Assembly: GCF_036417845.1 (NCBI RefSeq)
Contig: NC_089981.1
Location: forward strand, 78,161,268-78,225,267
Length of the DNA stretch: 64,000 nucleotides
Reading direction: 5' to 3'
Origin: Apteryx mantelli
Lineage: Eukaryota > Chordata > Aves > Apterygiformes > Apterygidae
Shown: positions 27,801 to 37,247 of the stretch, in pieces
Numbering within the stretch: position 1 is the stretch's first letter
Layout of the letters: every line of letters begins with the position of its first letter
Position numbers and translations under genes: made by a program
Notes under the pieces: generated by a model
The model's database searches: none
Told to the model about the DNA's origin: nothing
The model's input: only the letters and a program-made list of their open reading frames with translations

Positions 27801-30800
27801 GAACTCACACAGATTTTGTGATGTTGGATCCTAATTTTGTGTCCTCGTCCCATCCTTAAAGAGATCTGGTATAAAATGTTTTTGCCTTTTAATGTATGAC
27901 TTAAACATGGGGCTTGTCTGTTTTAATCCAATTCTTTGTGTCATACAAGGGTTTTTCATTCTCTTTTAGTAAGCAATGAAGCAACAGTACACAATAGCTT
28001 GATTTGAAAAACAGCTGAATAAGAACACATTTATCTTAGTGTTTCAGATATGAGAAGGGAGTAAAGGAATCCGATTCATGATGCAGTTTGTAAATAGATG
28101 CTGTTTCTTTTATGCTGTTTTTTAGCTTAAAATTAACTCAAATGCAAAGGCTTATGCCAAATACAATTAGGAAACTATATTTATTTAATGTTAAAGATTT
28201 CTTATTCACAAATTGCCACTGAACTACAATTACTGAGTTAGCAATGGCAGTTCTGTATGATTAAGGACTGCAGGACATAATACTATTTCTCTTGTGTTCT
28301 GTAAAACTGTGTGGAAAATCTCAGTACAAGACAGGCCCACATATTGTAACTTGTACAAAAATGGAAATGTAATGCTAGTGACACAAAGCGCAACTGCCTT
28401 ATGATTAGGAGACCTGGGGAGGAAACAATGAGAGAAGAGGAATGTAAAGATCACAATTAACTAAATAACTCTGATTCATTAAGGAAAAGGAGGATACAAA
28501 ATTAAAGCAGCTACCCAGCAGATCTGAAATGTGTGGGAGGCAGAGTACTAGTTTAAATTTCTACTTGTTCCTGAAAATCATCTCCAGTATCTAGGCATAT
28601 ATTCCTTCAGCATCAGGGTTGTTTCTCTCTGTGTACTGGCAAAATTAGCTTTGGCTCATTTCTGTGAGCCTCTTCTCCTAGTTTTTCATGTATAAAATGA
28701 GCAACTAATACGTGTGTGTGTGTGTGTGTATATATATACACATACACACACATGCTAGACTATATTGAAAATTATATATACACATATAATATGAAGAATG
28801 GTCTCTCTCTATGTTTTTGGGCTGCTGTCCAATGAACATGCTGAATATCTGCAGGCCTTTGGCAATCCTTTTTTGTCCAGTTTGGACTAGTATGGGGAAC
28901 AAAATTGTTTTCTGTTTTTTTTATATTTATTTATTTATTTATTTATATATACATATAGCAGGATAGCTTCTTGAGTGTAGGAATGCAGTGACATATAAGT
29001 AATAGAGCTATGTCAGAGTAGAGGACAGCTAAGGTAGTGGACTACCACAGGGGTATCCACATTGGAGGTAAAAATTACTTGACCTCAAACTATAGCAACT
29101 GTGTTGAGATGGGTTAGATTCTTTTGGGATGTGAAGCGACCAAATAATTAATCTTAATGTGAAATGTTTTCAAAGTGTTTTATTGGATCAAAAGTAGTGC
29201 TGCTTCTTATCCATCTAAGGATCTAACTTTGGATCTAATCAGTCAGGCCACATCAAAATGTCATTTTGGGTTGGATGTTTGTGTCTTATTTTTTACAGTT
29301 CTGCAGCTGAATAATTTTGCCTGAGGAAAATGAGATTAATTAAAAAAAAAAAAAAGCACAGAACTCCTCCCCCCCAACCACATTAACGAACACAGCACAA
29401 AATGGGGTGTATCTGCAGTGACAGAGAATATTTACTGTATTACTTTCATCTCCAAGGAGATATAATATATGATATTCTTGTAACAATGCTCATGTTTTAA
29501 AATCAGAATGAGTCACTAATGAATAGATTCATAAAATGTCTATACAGAGAGAGACTATAATGTGCAGTCTGCATATCTAGTTCTTTAGTCGTTTTCTACT
29601 AGGAGGCACCGTTGGGTTTTCCTTCAGATGCATGGATCCCTTCTGAACTACCTCATCTCGGTAGTTTTCATCACCATTGCATTCTGTGAAGCCAAGCCAA
29701 TCCCATGCAGATGCCATGTTTATTTAAACTTGCTATAGATAAGAATAGATTGGAGTAGGTGGGGAAGATTGTTTTTCTCTTGGCTAGCTTTTCAGCTGTT
29801 CTCTGGCATTGCTGTCTGTGCAGGGATTGGGTTCTTAAAACGAGTCTAGAACTAAATGGGTTGTTTCCTCCAAACACCAAGCCAGTCCTAAATTAGTAAA
29901 CTGAAACCAGGAAACCAAACCATTAAATAGCAGACCAGATAAAGGAAAGATTATGCTTAGATGTAAGTTCTATTGCGGTTTGTGTATCCCATCTACTCCT
30001 TTATTAGCCTAAATTGTGCCAATATCACTCTGTGGAAGTGGAAAACTAGCATCAGAAGCCTTTTTTTTTTTTTTTTTCTTTTCCCTAACAAGACTTGGAG
30101 ATAGATTTTACTAGGATCTCATCTCAATTGTGTATGTAAGATAGTTTAAAAATATTGAAGTTGTAGGTATTTTTAATAAACATTGGCAGGAGTAATTGTA
30201 GAATTTTTTCCAGGTGGCCTTGCTCCAGAATGAAAGTTTGGAAAAGAACAAGAGTATACAAACTTTACATAATCAGATTTGTAGCTTTGAAATAGAAATT
30301 GAAAGACAGAAGGAAATGCTGCGGAATAATGAATCTAAAATACTTCATTTACAGGTAAGAAATTTAGAATCTCCCCATTAAAGCAGAAATGGTAGTAGCT
30401 TCTTTTCTATGCCTTTACACTTTTGAAGTGAGGTGTTCTAAGGGGGGAGAGTCTACCTTGTTACAAAGGTATTCTGAAATTTTTTTTCTTCTGGTCAGTA
30501 GCTGGTTTGCCATGTTTGTTGGAGTAAAATACTTTGCTGAAACATTGCAGTTTTCTATCCCATGTTAAAACAAGAAGATTTGTTTAAAAGGGGAAAAAAT
30601 TAAAAGCAAAATTACAAATATCACCTGAAGAATCATCATCATTATTTTTTTCCTCTTGTTTTAAGAAAAAAAGTTTCCTTGAACTACTGCCAAATTGGAG
30701 GAAAATATTAGGCCCCTTAAAACTGTTATATATTTATTGTATATTTCTTTTCTACTTGCTAGTATATTAAAAAACATTAATCATGGGTGAAAAGACTGGT

Positions 30801-33800
30801 GTGGAATTAATCTAAACCCAGTGCAATGTATTTGAACATACTTTTTAAAATCCTTGTTTCTTGTTTTTGAGCCTTCTGAGGAAAATGTATCTATATATAT
30901 TCTTTTGCCAGTAGGTCTGAGTTTCATTTTGTGCTCTGAATTGCCTGGCCACAAGCCAGCGTCAAATCAAAAGTCCTGTGAATGCTCTAGCACAGTGCTT
31001 AGCCCAAGGTGAAATAGTTTCCTTTGCATTCAGAGCTAACTTGGAATGTGGATGCTGGGAATTTGTGTTATCTTAGATGATATTAACCACAATTAGGTAA
31101 ACCTCAGGAGACATTTGGCAAACTATTGTGAAGGCATCATTTACACATCATTATAGCATGTCTACTGCTAGAATACCAGATATCTCCTTTAGCATCCACC
31201 TTAAAGGAAGGTAAATAAAAGTATCTTGTTTACTTAATAGTAAACAAAAAATTTTGATACTTTAGAAAGATTTAAGTAGCCAAACTAGCATATGGCTGGA
31301 ATTCAGAGGGTGGCATATGCAAGAGCTCAGAGCCATGAGACCCTCAATGTTGGTTTATAAGGAAACCTGCAAGTTTGCAGGCTGCACTTAGTTCCTGCCA
31401 TCTTCTGTCCACATAGTAACCAGTCTAACACTCCTTAGTCATTGTTATTTGGTCTGATGATCATTTAGGGTATAGCTGAATGCTTATAATATTGCATTCT
31501 GACACTGAGAAGGTAAATCTTGTAATTATTGGTATTGCTGATTGAATCTTCCAGGAGGTAAGTTAATTTGTAAGAGTGGCTTTTTACACATCCTCTCTCA
31601 ATAATCTGCAATGAGAAAGGAAATGGAGAAAAGTAGAGCAAAGTTTTTCATGATTGTCTTGGCAGCCAATTGCAATGTTTCTGATTTGCCCAAGCTGTAA
31701 GAGTGTTACCAGAATAAGTTTTCAAATGGTTTGTGTTCAGGAAGAAAAAATAAAAAAATGGTTGGCAGATTCCAACAGGTGGCATTTTGGTTGTAACAAG
31801 TAGTAGAGAGGGTATTTGGGGTTTTTGTTTTGTTTTCTCTTTCTCCTCCTCTTTACTGCTTCTCACCAGCTATTTTAGTTCAGTTATTTTAAGCCGAACT
31901 GTGTTTTAGAGCTCTTTCAACCTGATTCCTTCTGCTTACTGGAACTCCCTGGTTCAGTTAGGTTAAGGGCATTCTGGAGATACACCTCAATTTGTTTTTC
32001 CTGGGGCAATTTGATTAGCCTCCTTCTGTTGCCCACTAGGAATTAAAGGAATTAGTTACTTCTTGTGAAACATTTATTTTTCCAGACTGTGTTGAGCAGC
32101 CATGGCTATGCCAGAGCCATAGATACTTCCAGTGTAGACCTACAGGTATTATTTGCTTAGTCTCAAGTCCTATGCATGCCGGTAATTTCCAATACAGTTT
32201 CAATAATAGTTGTCATGCAGCCTTCTTTGGCTTGGGAACAACTGTTTCATTGAGCGCAATTGGCATCATCTGCACTGTGAGATATTTCAGTGCAACTAGT
32301 GTAAAAGCATCAAAGGTGTCTGGGCACTGGCAGGAACCTCAGCCTTGAGATCAAGTTAATTTTGTATATGCTAGACTCCAAGGAAAGTGTTACTGCTTTT
32401 TCTGTCTCATTTCCACCAGCTTTACCAAGAGGGCATGTGATATTTTCTCGATTGCTGTCTTGTGGAAAGGAACTTTCACAGCCAGTGTCCAGTCTCTCTT
32501 ATGAGTACATGGAAGTATTCTAGCAAGCCAAGTCATAAGCTGTGTGTGGACATGTAATACTTCAGACAAAAGAAGCAATGACTTTATGAATATAAAATGA
32601 TTAGATAGATAATAAATTCCTTCACAGAAGGAGGATGCACAATTCATTTCTCCAGTCAAGTAGTACCTTTAATTCCTTTCTTTTGCTTTTCAGTTTTGCT
32701 ATGTCAGTTGCAATGGAAAGGTCTCCTATGAACATCTAAAAGATGGATAACTGCAAATATAGCTTTCTTTAATTCGTTATGAAATTTGCTAAGTTCTTTT
32801 GTTAATAACAGTGCTAAAATTCTGGAAATAGTTTATTTAAAAAAAAAACCAAAAAATAGATGAAAATCAACATCCAGAAGAACCCTGAATGGCTTACCAG
32901 ACACATAACTCTGTGGATTAATGATATGGAGAGGTCAGCTGCTGGAATAGAAGGTCCATGCAGAAAATTGATATCTACTTGAAAATTTATGAGTACAGTG
33001 TGAGACATCTGTGTGCTTTCTAATGGCATAATTAGAGTGAAATTCTCCACTGCTGCATTAAATTCAGATTAAGTACGTCAGTATCTCCCAGCATGAGACT
33101 CCTCTGGATCCCTGTTGGGTAAAAAGATAGAAATCCTAGTGCTTTTCAAAAGTGGAATATAGATCTATTTCTGATGATTGTGTATCTCTTGAATTATCAT
33201 GAAGAGTTATAGGAGATAAAATATTACATACTTGCTGACAACAAGCTAAAAACCAAAATAGGTTATGTGCATACAGAGGGTAGGATATTGCCTACAGGTT
33301 GGTGGAGAGGAGTTGGCCCCTAGTAACAACTCTCAGAAAACTTTCTCCCGGAAGAAAAATAGCTTACAGTTCTTTTGCATCTTTGCCACTTTCCTGATTC
33401 ATCTAAAAATGTATTTATTTATTGTGTTTGATACTGTGTTAGGGCCAAGAGGTCCCAATTAGAAATTAGAGCTTCTCTGTATGAGGCACTGTGCAAACCC
33501 ATAACAATGTTATTGTTCCTGCCTTGGAGAGTTTGTTTGCCAAGAGTAGAAGGGAAAGATCAGATTTTGGCACACCTTACATTTATTTTTGTATGTTAAC
33601 TGTAAACTGCTGGCAAAATCTTGTGGCTTTGCTCTTACAATGTTGATTCAGGCCACTCCATGGTATGTTTCATTTTATATGTATAGCTAACAATGGTCCT
33701 CTATTTTGTTTTGTGATTACCATCAATCCAAGAGAAGAGGGTATGAATGTGTTGGTAGCTGATGAATAGTATGTCTGTGACCACAGCCCATGTATTTGAG

Positions 33801-33841
33801 ATTCAGTATACAGCTTTCCTTCACAAAGTCATAATATTGCA

Positions 33842-33893
<52 letters not shown>

Positions 33894-36800
33894 GTATGTA
33901 TATATAAAATACATAAAAGCTTGTTTTAAAGCACCAACATAAAAGTAAATAGCTAATTTTGAAATTAGCTATTTCAGGTAGTAGTTTTGAGATACAACAA
34001 AATAAAACCCTCCTAGAACATGATGATTTTGCTAGTTGGCTTGTCAAATTGACAGCCTTCAATTAATCATTAGACTTTCAGTATAACTGAAACCACGTGA
34101 TTGAAAGCAAATGTCTAAAAGGGGAAGTGAAGGTTGCATGAGCCAGAAGGGTTTTCCCCATCAGTGGGGAACACTGAATCCACATGCCTAACCAGAAAGC
34201 AAGTGCAAAATAACTTTGTATTTTCTTGTTTTATACTCAAGAGCTACTTTTTTTTAAGAAGTGAAAAATCGTTTTTACATTTGTGTGCACTATATGATAC
34301 TGTACGTAAACTATAAAGTTAGATTTGGAATTTAACTGTAGCTGGTAGCAAAAGTAGTTTCTTGTCTCTAATATTTCTGTTATCTTTTGAACTTCACAAC
34401 TGAATATGGGGTTCTGGCTAAAATTCCTGCTAGTCCAACTTAGCTGTGACAATATAAAATAATATGTATTTCTTGCATCAAGTTTGAAGTAGACTGGGGA
34501 ATGTGTTCTTCTTTATGTTTATAAGGTACTGAGGTGCTTGCAATATCCCTCTTTCAGGGAATAGTAGGTTTTCCATATTTCTTGAATGTAATATTTCATG
34601 GCTTTCCAAAATCCAGCAAGCACCTTCAAGATGCATGGCCTATTCAATTTAGGAAGCAAGGGTGGGAATTTTAAAAGTACTTAAGGGGTCAGACGTACTA
34701 GTTCTACTTACACTTTTAGGACTTCTGCTCCTAAGGATATGGGCACACAAAGCTGTTATTAAAGCTCAAGTTACTATGTGAACTTGCAGCCTGCTACTAA
34801 TGCGGTTGTATCTACACATGTTCATACTCCTGCTCCATGTGGAGTGTAAGAGTGCTAACATGTTTCCTAAGGGGTAAGTTATTTTGCTTTTACCCCTTGA
34901 TAAACACATGCACATGGGCAACCACTTGATTCACACCGTGGTAAGTTATTGCTGTGCCCATACTATGTTGCTTAAGTACTCTCAAATGAAATCCAACAAA
35001 TACCAGCTCATAATACCAATACAGAGATATTTAGAGTATTGTTCTTACATTCAAAGTTTGTGTTTTTTTTCTTTAGGCAAGAGCACATTACCAATTATTT
35101 TTAATAATTGTATTGATTATTCTGCCAGTGCTCTAATATTATTTCCCAAGTATTTTATAAATACTTGGGCTTAGCAATGCTTTTAGTTAAGTTAAAGCTT
35201 TGTTTTGCAACTGATGAAAGCTGAGATGTCCAGAGACTTCTCCAAGGCCATGTAATAGAGGAGTATAGTTCTGCAGGAGTGTTTGCATAAATTTCTTAAA
35301 TTCCCTGTTTTTAATTCCATCCTTATTCTTTTGAATTTTAAAGGCTTTGTGCTATTAAAATATTTTGACCTTAGCGAAACCTGTTTATATTTGAAATAAA
35401 TCTTGTTATCAATATATAATCCTTGTTTAACTCGCATAATTTGTCTTTTTGTTATTTTGATTTTTTTTTTCTTTTGACTCTAACTTATTGTTTCATAAAG
35501 CGAGTGATAGACAGTCAAGCAGAGAAACTGAAAGAACTGGACAAAGAAATCCGCCCCTTCCGACAGAACTGGGAGGAGGCTGACAGCATGAAGAGCAGTG
35601 TAGAATCCCTCCAGAACAGAGTGACTGAGCTGGAAAGCGTTGATAAAACTGCAGGGCAAGGAGCTCGAAATACAAGTAAGTGTAAGCACAACGGACTGAA
35701 ATACTACACAGCAGTTCTGTCAAAGGAAAGATGATATCCCTTGAATGTCACTTCCATTGTGATTTTTCCTATGGAAGCATCGATAATGCTAATCCTTCTG
35801 ATTCTTGAATAGGAAACTGAGTGTGTTATCCCTTTGTTAATGATGTGGTTATCCACCTGAAACCACCTGTTTTGATATCTATTACAGAGGGGAATATTTC
35901 ATCTGAAGAATACTGTGAGATCTGTTTGAGTGCTTGCTGAACAAAGTGAAAACTGGAATTTATCAAGATAGTGTAGATCAAATTTAAGAGTTCAAACAAT
36001 CAGACCAAGGAACTTAACATTTAAATAAAATTATATAAGATAAACCTGCCTTACAAGTGTATCTGCTTCTTTGTATTGCATGTTGGCCAACATTGCCAGT
36101 ATGCAAAGAGTAATGTATTACCTTTCACACAAGAGAAAGGAGACATTCAGAACAAAACCCCCTCCAAACTAAGTACATGATCACATAATGCAGAATAATA
36201 CTTAGCTTGAATTTTCTGTTCTGTTATGATCAACTTTAGATGAGATACAGCATCTCTTTGAGTAACCAGTGGTGCTTCTGAATTTCAGAGTGATTATGTA
36301 GGATCTCAGATCCCTTCTAAGGCCTGCACTGATGATGATAATCTGCAGATAATGCTATTAACCCTTTTCTCAAAAACTGGAAGCCTCTGTGGTTATATTG
36401 CTTGATGATCAGAACAACATTTATTTTGGATGACTTGGATATTTGAAATTTGTACTGTGTGTGTGATTGACATACATGTTTGTAAAAAAAATCCCAGTTA
36501 ACCTAATTACCAGTTGGCAAACTATAAGCAATGAAAATAGTTTTGAAAGTGACCAAATGTGGTCTGGTTCTTGGGGAAGATGATGTTTTCCAAAGCAGCA
36601 TTAGTGACTGGTATTTTTTTTAACAATCTTTAGAAAAAGCACTTTTCTCACACTATCCTTCCCATTTCCTAATAGGCCTGCTAGAAACCCAGCTGAGCAG
36701 ACATGATCAGATGCTGAGTGTTCACGATATTCGGCTGGCTGACATGGACCTCCGATTCCAAGTTTTAGAAACTGCCAGTTACAATGGAGTATTAATTTGG

Positions 36801-37247
36801 AAAATTCGAGATTATAAACGTCGGAAGCAAGAGGCAGTCATGGGGAAGACTCTGTCCTTGTACAGCCAGCCCTTTTATACTGGATACTTTGGCTACAAGA
36901 TGTGTGCCAGAGTTTACCTTAATGGAGATGGCATGGGAAAAGGGACGCACTTGTCACTGTTTTTTGTCATCATGCGTGGAGAATATGATGCATTGCTTCC
37001 TTGGCCGTTTAAACAGAAAGTGACTCTTATGCTAATGGATCAGGGACCGTCTCGACGCCACTTAGGAGATGCCTTCAAGCCAGATCCAAACAGCAGCAGT
37101 TTCAAGAAGCCAACTGGAGAAATGAACATTGCATCTGGCTGTCCAGTCTTTGTGGCTCAAACTGTTCTAGAGAATGGAACGTATATTAAAGATGATACTA
37201 TTTTTATTAAAGTCATAGTGGATACATCGGATCTACCAGACCCCTGA
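9600..37247 (+). CDS. TRAF3: TNF receptor-associated factor 3, complete spliced coding region (10 coding exons)
   Basis: TRAF3 is a cytoplasmic adaptor and RING-type E3 ligase. It trimerises and binds TNF-receptor-family tails. It couples MAVS and TRIF to TBK1 for type I interferon, and restrains non-canonical NF-kB by presenting NIK to TRAF2-cIAP. Ten exons on the + strand splice with GT-AG signals into 1704 coding bases, giving 567 residues; human TRAF3 has 568. Domains in order are RING C3HC4 (Cys52, 55, 67, His69, Cys72, 75, 87, 90), TRAF-type zinc fingers (about 107-248), coiled coil (about 266-337) and MATH/TRAF-C (about 414-559), ending in DLPDP. The start is fixed by an in-frame TAG six bases upstream and a strong context (A at -3, G at +4). 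All frames agree across junctions and no break was seen. The TRAF-C exon is nearly identical to mammalian TRAF3, while the first 30 residues diverge. Confidence 0.98.
9842..12701 (+). other. TRAF3: TRAF3 intron after coding exon 1
   Basis: A 2.86-kb AT-rich intron with GT-AG ends. Its only recognised content is an old MIR-like SINE relic at about 12,095-12,325. No other gene is supported. Confidence 0.9.
12095..12325. repeat. Ancient MIR/core-SINE-like relic
   Basis: The text 'CAAAGTGCTTTGCAAGGGAG', then 'ATTATCTCCATCTTACTTGG', an 'AAATGGAGCTACAAAGAAAT' stretch and a 'CTAGCAGGTCAGGACCTGAA' block follow, in order, the reverse complement of the MIR/L2-type 3' region. That region reads 'attat-cccat-ttacag', then 'gaaactgaggca', then 'tcacacagctagt'. 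The copy is strongly diverged, so the exact subfamily and edges are uncertain. Confidence 0.6.
12702..12753 (+). CDS. TRAF3: TRAF3 coding exon 2 (end of RING)
   Basis: A 52-base exon between CTCTCCAG and GTATTG. With the two carried bases it encodes residues 81-98, SSSSPKCTACQESIVKDK, supplying the last two RING cysteines (87 and 90). It is too short to stand out as an open frame; it was located from the required phase and the expected RING sequence. Confidence 0.97.
12754..14743 (+). other. TRAF3: TRAF3 intron after coding exon 2
   Basis: About 2 kb of AT-rich intron with GT-AG ends. No repeat, RNA gene or additional exon was recognised. Confidence 0.9.
14744..14848 (+). CDS. TRAF3: TRAF3 coding exon 3
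   Basis: A 105-base, phase-0 exon between TTTTCAG and GTAAGT encoding residues 99-133. It starts VFKDNCCRRELLALQIYC and ends LGQLL. It begins the zinc-finger region that links the RING to the TRAF-type fingers. Confidence 0.97.
14849..15815 (+). other. TRAF3: TRAF3 intron after coding exon 3
   Basis: A 967-base AT-rich intron with GT-AG ends and no recognised element. Confidence 0.9.
15816..15983 (+). CDS. TRAF3: TRAF3 coding exon 4 (TRAF-type zinc finger)
   Basis: A 168-base phase-0 exon between TTTCAG and GTGCAG encoding residues 134-189. It holds the first annotated TRAF-type zinc finger, with the HLKTDCQFEELPCPRADCKE segment and the CKYRETTCKYCKSQVPM segment. By chance the first codon is ATG, but this is an internal exon. 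Confidence 0.97.
15984..20887 (+). other. TRAF3: TRAF3 intron after coding exon 4
   Basis: A 4.9-kb intron with GT-AG ends. It contains a minus-strand CR1 relic at about 16,123-16,341. A modestly GC-richer patch at about 18,850-19,150 matches no family I know. The rest is AT-rich non-coding sequence. Confidence 0.88.
16123..16341 (-). repeat. CR1 LINE 3'-end relic, antisense to TRAF3
   Basis: Read on the minus strand this is the CR1 3' terminus. The + strand begins with the reversed octamer tail 'CACAGAATCACAGAAT'. It continues with 'GGTTGGCAGGGACCTCTGGA', 'ATCATCTGGTCCAACCCCCC' and 'TGGGCAACCTGTTGCAGTGT', each being the complement of a conserved CR1 3' block. It is about 220 bases and 5'-truncated. 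Confidence 0.93.
20888..20968 (+). CDS. TRAF3: TRAF3 coding exon 5
   Basis: An 81-base phase-0 exon between TCTGTAG and GTAAGA. It encodes residues 190-216, from KHEDADCPCV to LMRSE, in the second TRAF-type zinc finger, with its cysteine/histidine pattern intact. Confidence 0.97.
20969..23646 (+). other. TRAF3: TRAF3 intron after coding exon 5
   Basis: A 2.7-kb AT-rich intron with GT-AG ends. No repeat family or additional exon was recognised. Confidence 0.88.
23647..23721 (+). CDS. TRAF3: TRAF3 coding exon 6
   Basis: A 75-base phase-0 exon between TTGCAG and GTCAGT. It encodes residues 217-241, LNAHLSECINAPSTC through RYGCTFQ, continuing the zinc-finger array. Confidence 0.97.
23722..25526 (+). 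other. TRAF3: TRAF3 intron after coding exon 6
   Basis: A 1.8-kb AT-rich intron with GT-AG ends. It includes a degenerate TATG/TA-rich simple-sequence patch around 24,651-24,712 and a T-run near 25,178-25,192. Confidence 0.88.
25527..25619 (+). CDS. TRAF3: TRAF3 coding exon 7
   Basis: A 93-base phase-0 exon between GTCACAG and GTATAT. It encodes residues 242-272, from GTNQQIKAHEASSAVQHV to SNALENK. This is the end of the zinc-finger region and the start of the coiled coil. Confidence 0.97.
28711..28752. repeat. (TG)n-(TA)n-(CA)n self-complementary microsatellite
   Basis: A run of alternating TG passes into TATATATA and then into ACACATACACACA. The two arms are nearly complementary, so the tract can fold back on itself. 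It lies in a TRAF3 intron. Confidence 0.9.
28916..28962. repeat. (TTTA)n / TA-rich microsatellite
   Basis: Six or so TTTA units flanked by a T-run and a TATATACATATA tail, within the same TRAF3 intron. Confidence 0.88.
30214..30354 (+). CDS. TRAF3: TRAF3 coding exon 8 (coiled coil)
   Basis: A 141-base phase-0 exon between TTCCAG and GTAAGA encoding residues 273-319. It shows heptad-like leucine/isoleucine spacing from VALLQNESLEKNKS to ESKILHLQ. It forms part of the trimerising TRAF-N coiled coil. Confidence 0.97.
33468..33560. repeat. Ancient amniote SINE/L2-like relic
   Basis: 'GAGGCACTGTGCAAACCCAT', then 'AACAATGTTATTGTTCCTGC' and a 'CTTGGAGAGTTTGTTTGCC' block resemble a common amniote interspersed repeat. 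Its consensus runs 'ggcactgtacaaacacata', then 'cagtccctgcc', then 'aaagagcttacaatct'. The copy is short and diverged, so family and edges are tentative. Confidence 0.45.
33843..33906. repeat. (AT)n(GTAT)n microsatellite
   Basis: About 36 bases of pure alternating TA pass into five GTAT units and a short TA end. It is a simple-sequence tract in a TRAF3 intron, probably length-polymorphic. Confidence 0.95.
35501..35675 (+). CDS. TRAF3: TRAF3 coding exon 9 (coiled coil / TRAF-N)
   Basis: A 175-base exon between ATAAAG and GTAAGT. It encodes residues 320-377 plus one base of codon 378, from RVIDSQAEKLKEL to TAGQGARNT. It continues the coiled coil up to the TRAF-C domain. The split codon at its end reads AGC (Ser), where mammalian TRAF3 has Gly as far as I recall. 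Confidence 0.97.
35676..36675 (+). other. TRAF3: TRAF3 intron after coding exon 9
   Basis: A 1.0-kb AT-rich intron with GT-AG ends and no recognised element. Confidence 0.9.
36676..37247 (+). CDS. TRAF3: TRAF3 coding exon 10 (MATH/TRAF-C, stop codon)
   Basis: The acceptor is TCCTAATAG. The exon encodes residues 378-567 and the TGA at 37,245-37,247. It carries the TRAF-C hallmarks: ADMDLRFQVLETASYNG, then IWKIRDYKRRKQ. These are followed by SQPFYTGYFGYKMCARVYL, GKGTHLSLFFVIMRGEYD and DALLPWPFKQKVTL. This domain binds receptor, MAVS and NIK peptides. It is encoded by one exon, as in other vertebrates. Confidence 0.98.

Larger units (their letters stand above)
25620..30213 (+). other. TRAF3: TRAF3 intron after coding exon 7
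   Basis: A 4.6-kb AT-rich intron with GT-AG ends. It holds TG/TA and TTTA simple repeats at 28.71-28.96 kb, and A-, C- and T-runs at 29,341-29,376 and 30,061-30,077. No other gene is supported. Confidence 0.88.
30355..35500 (+). other. TRAF3: TRAF3 intron after coding exon 8
   Basis: A 5.1-kb AT-rich intron with GT-AG ends. It contains a MIR-like relic at about 33,468-33,560 and an AT/GTAT microsatellite at 33,843-33,906. The acceptor follows a T-rich tract and ends TTTCATAAAG. Confidence 0.88.
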
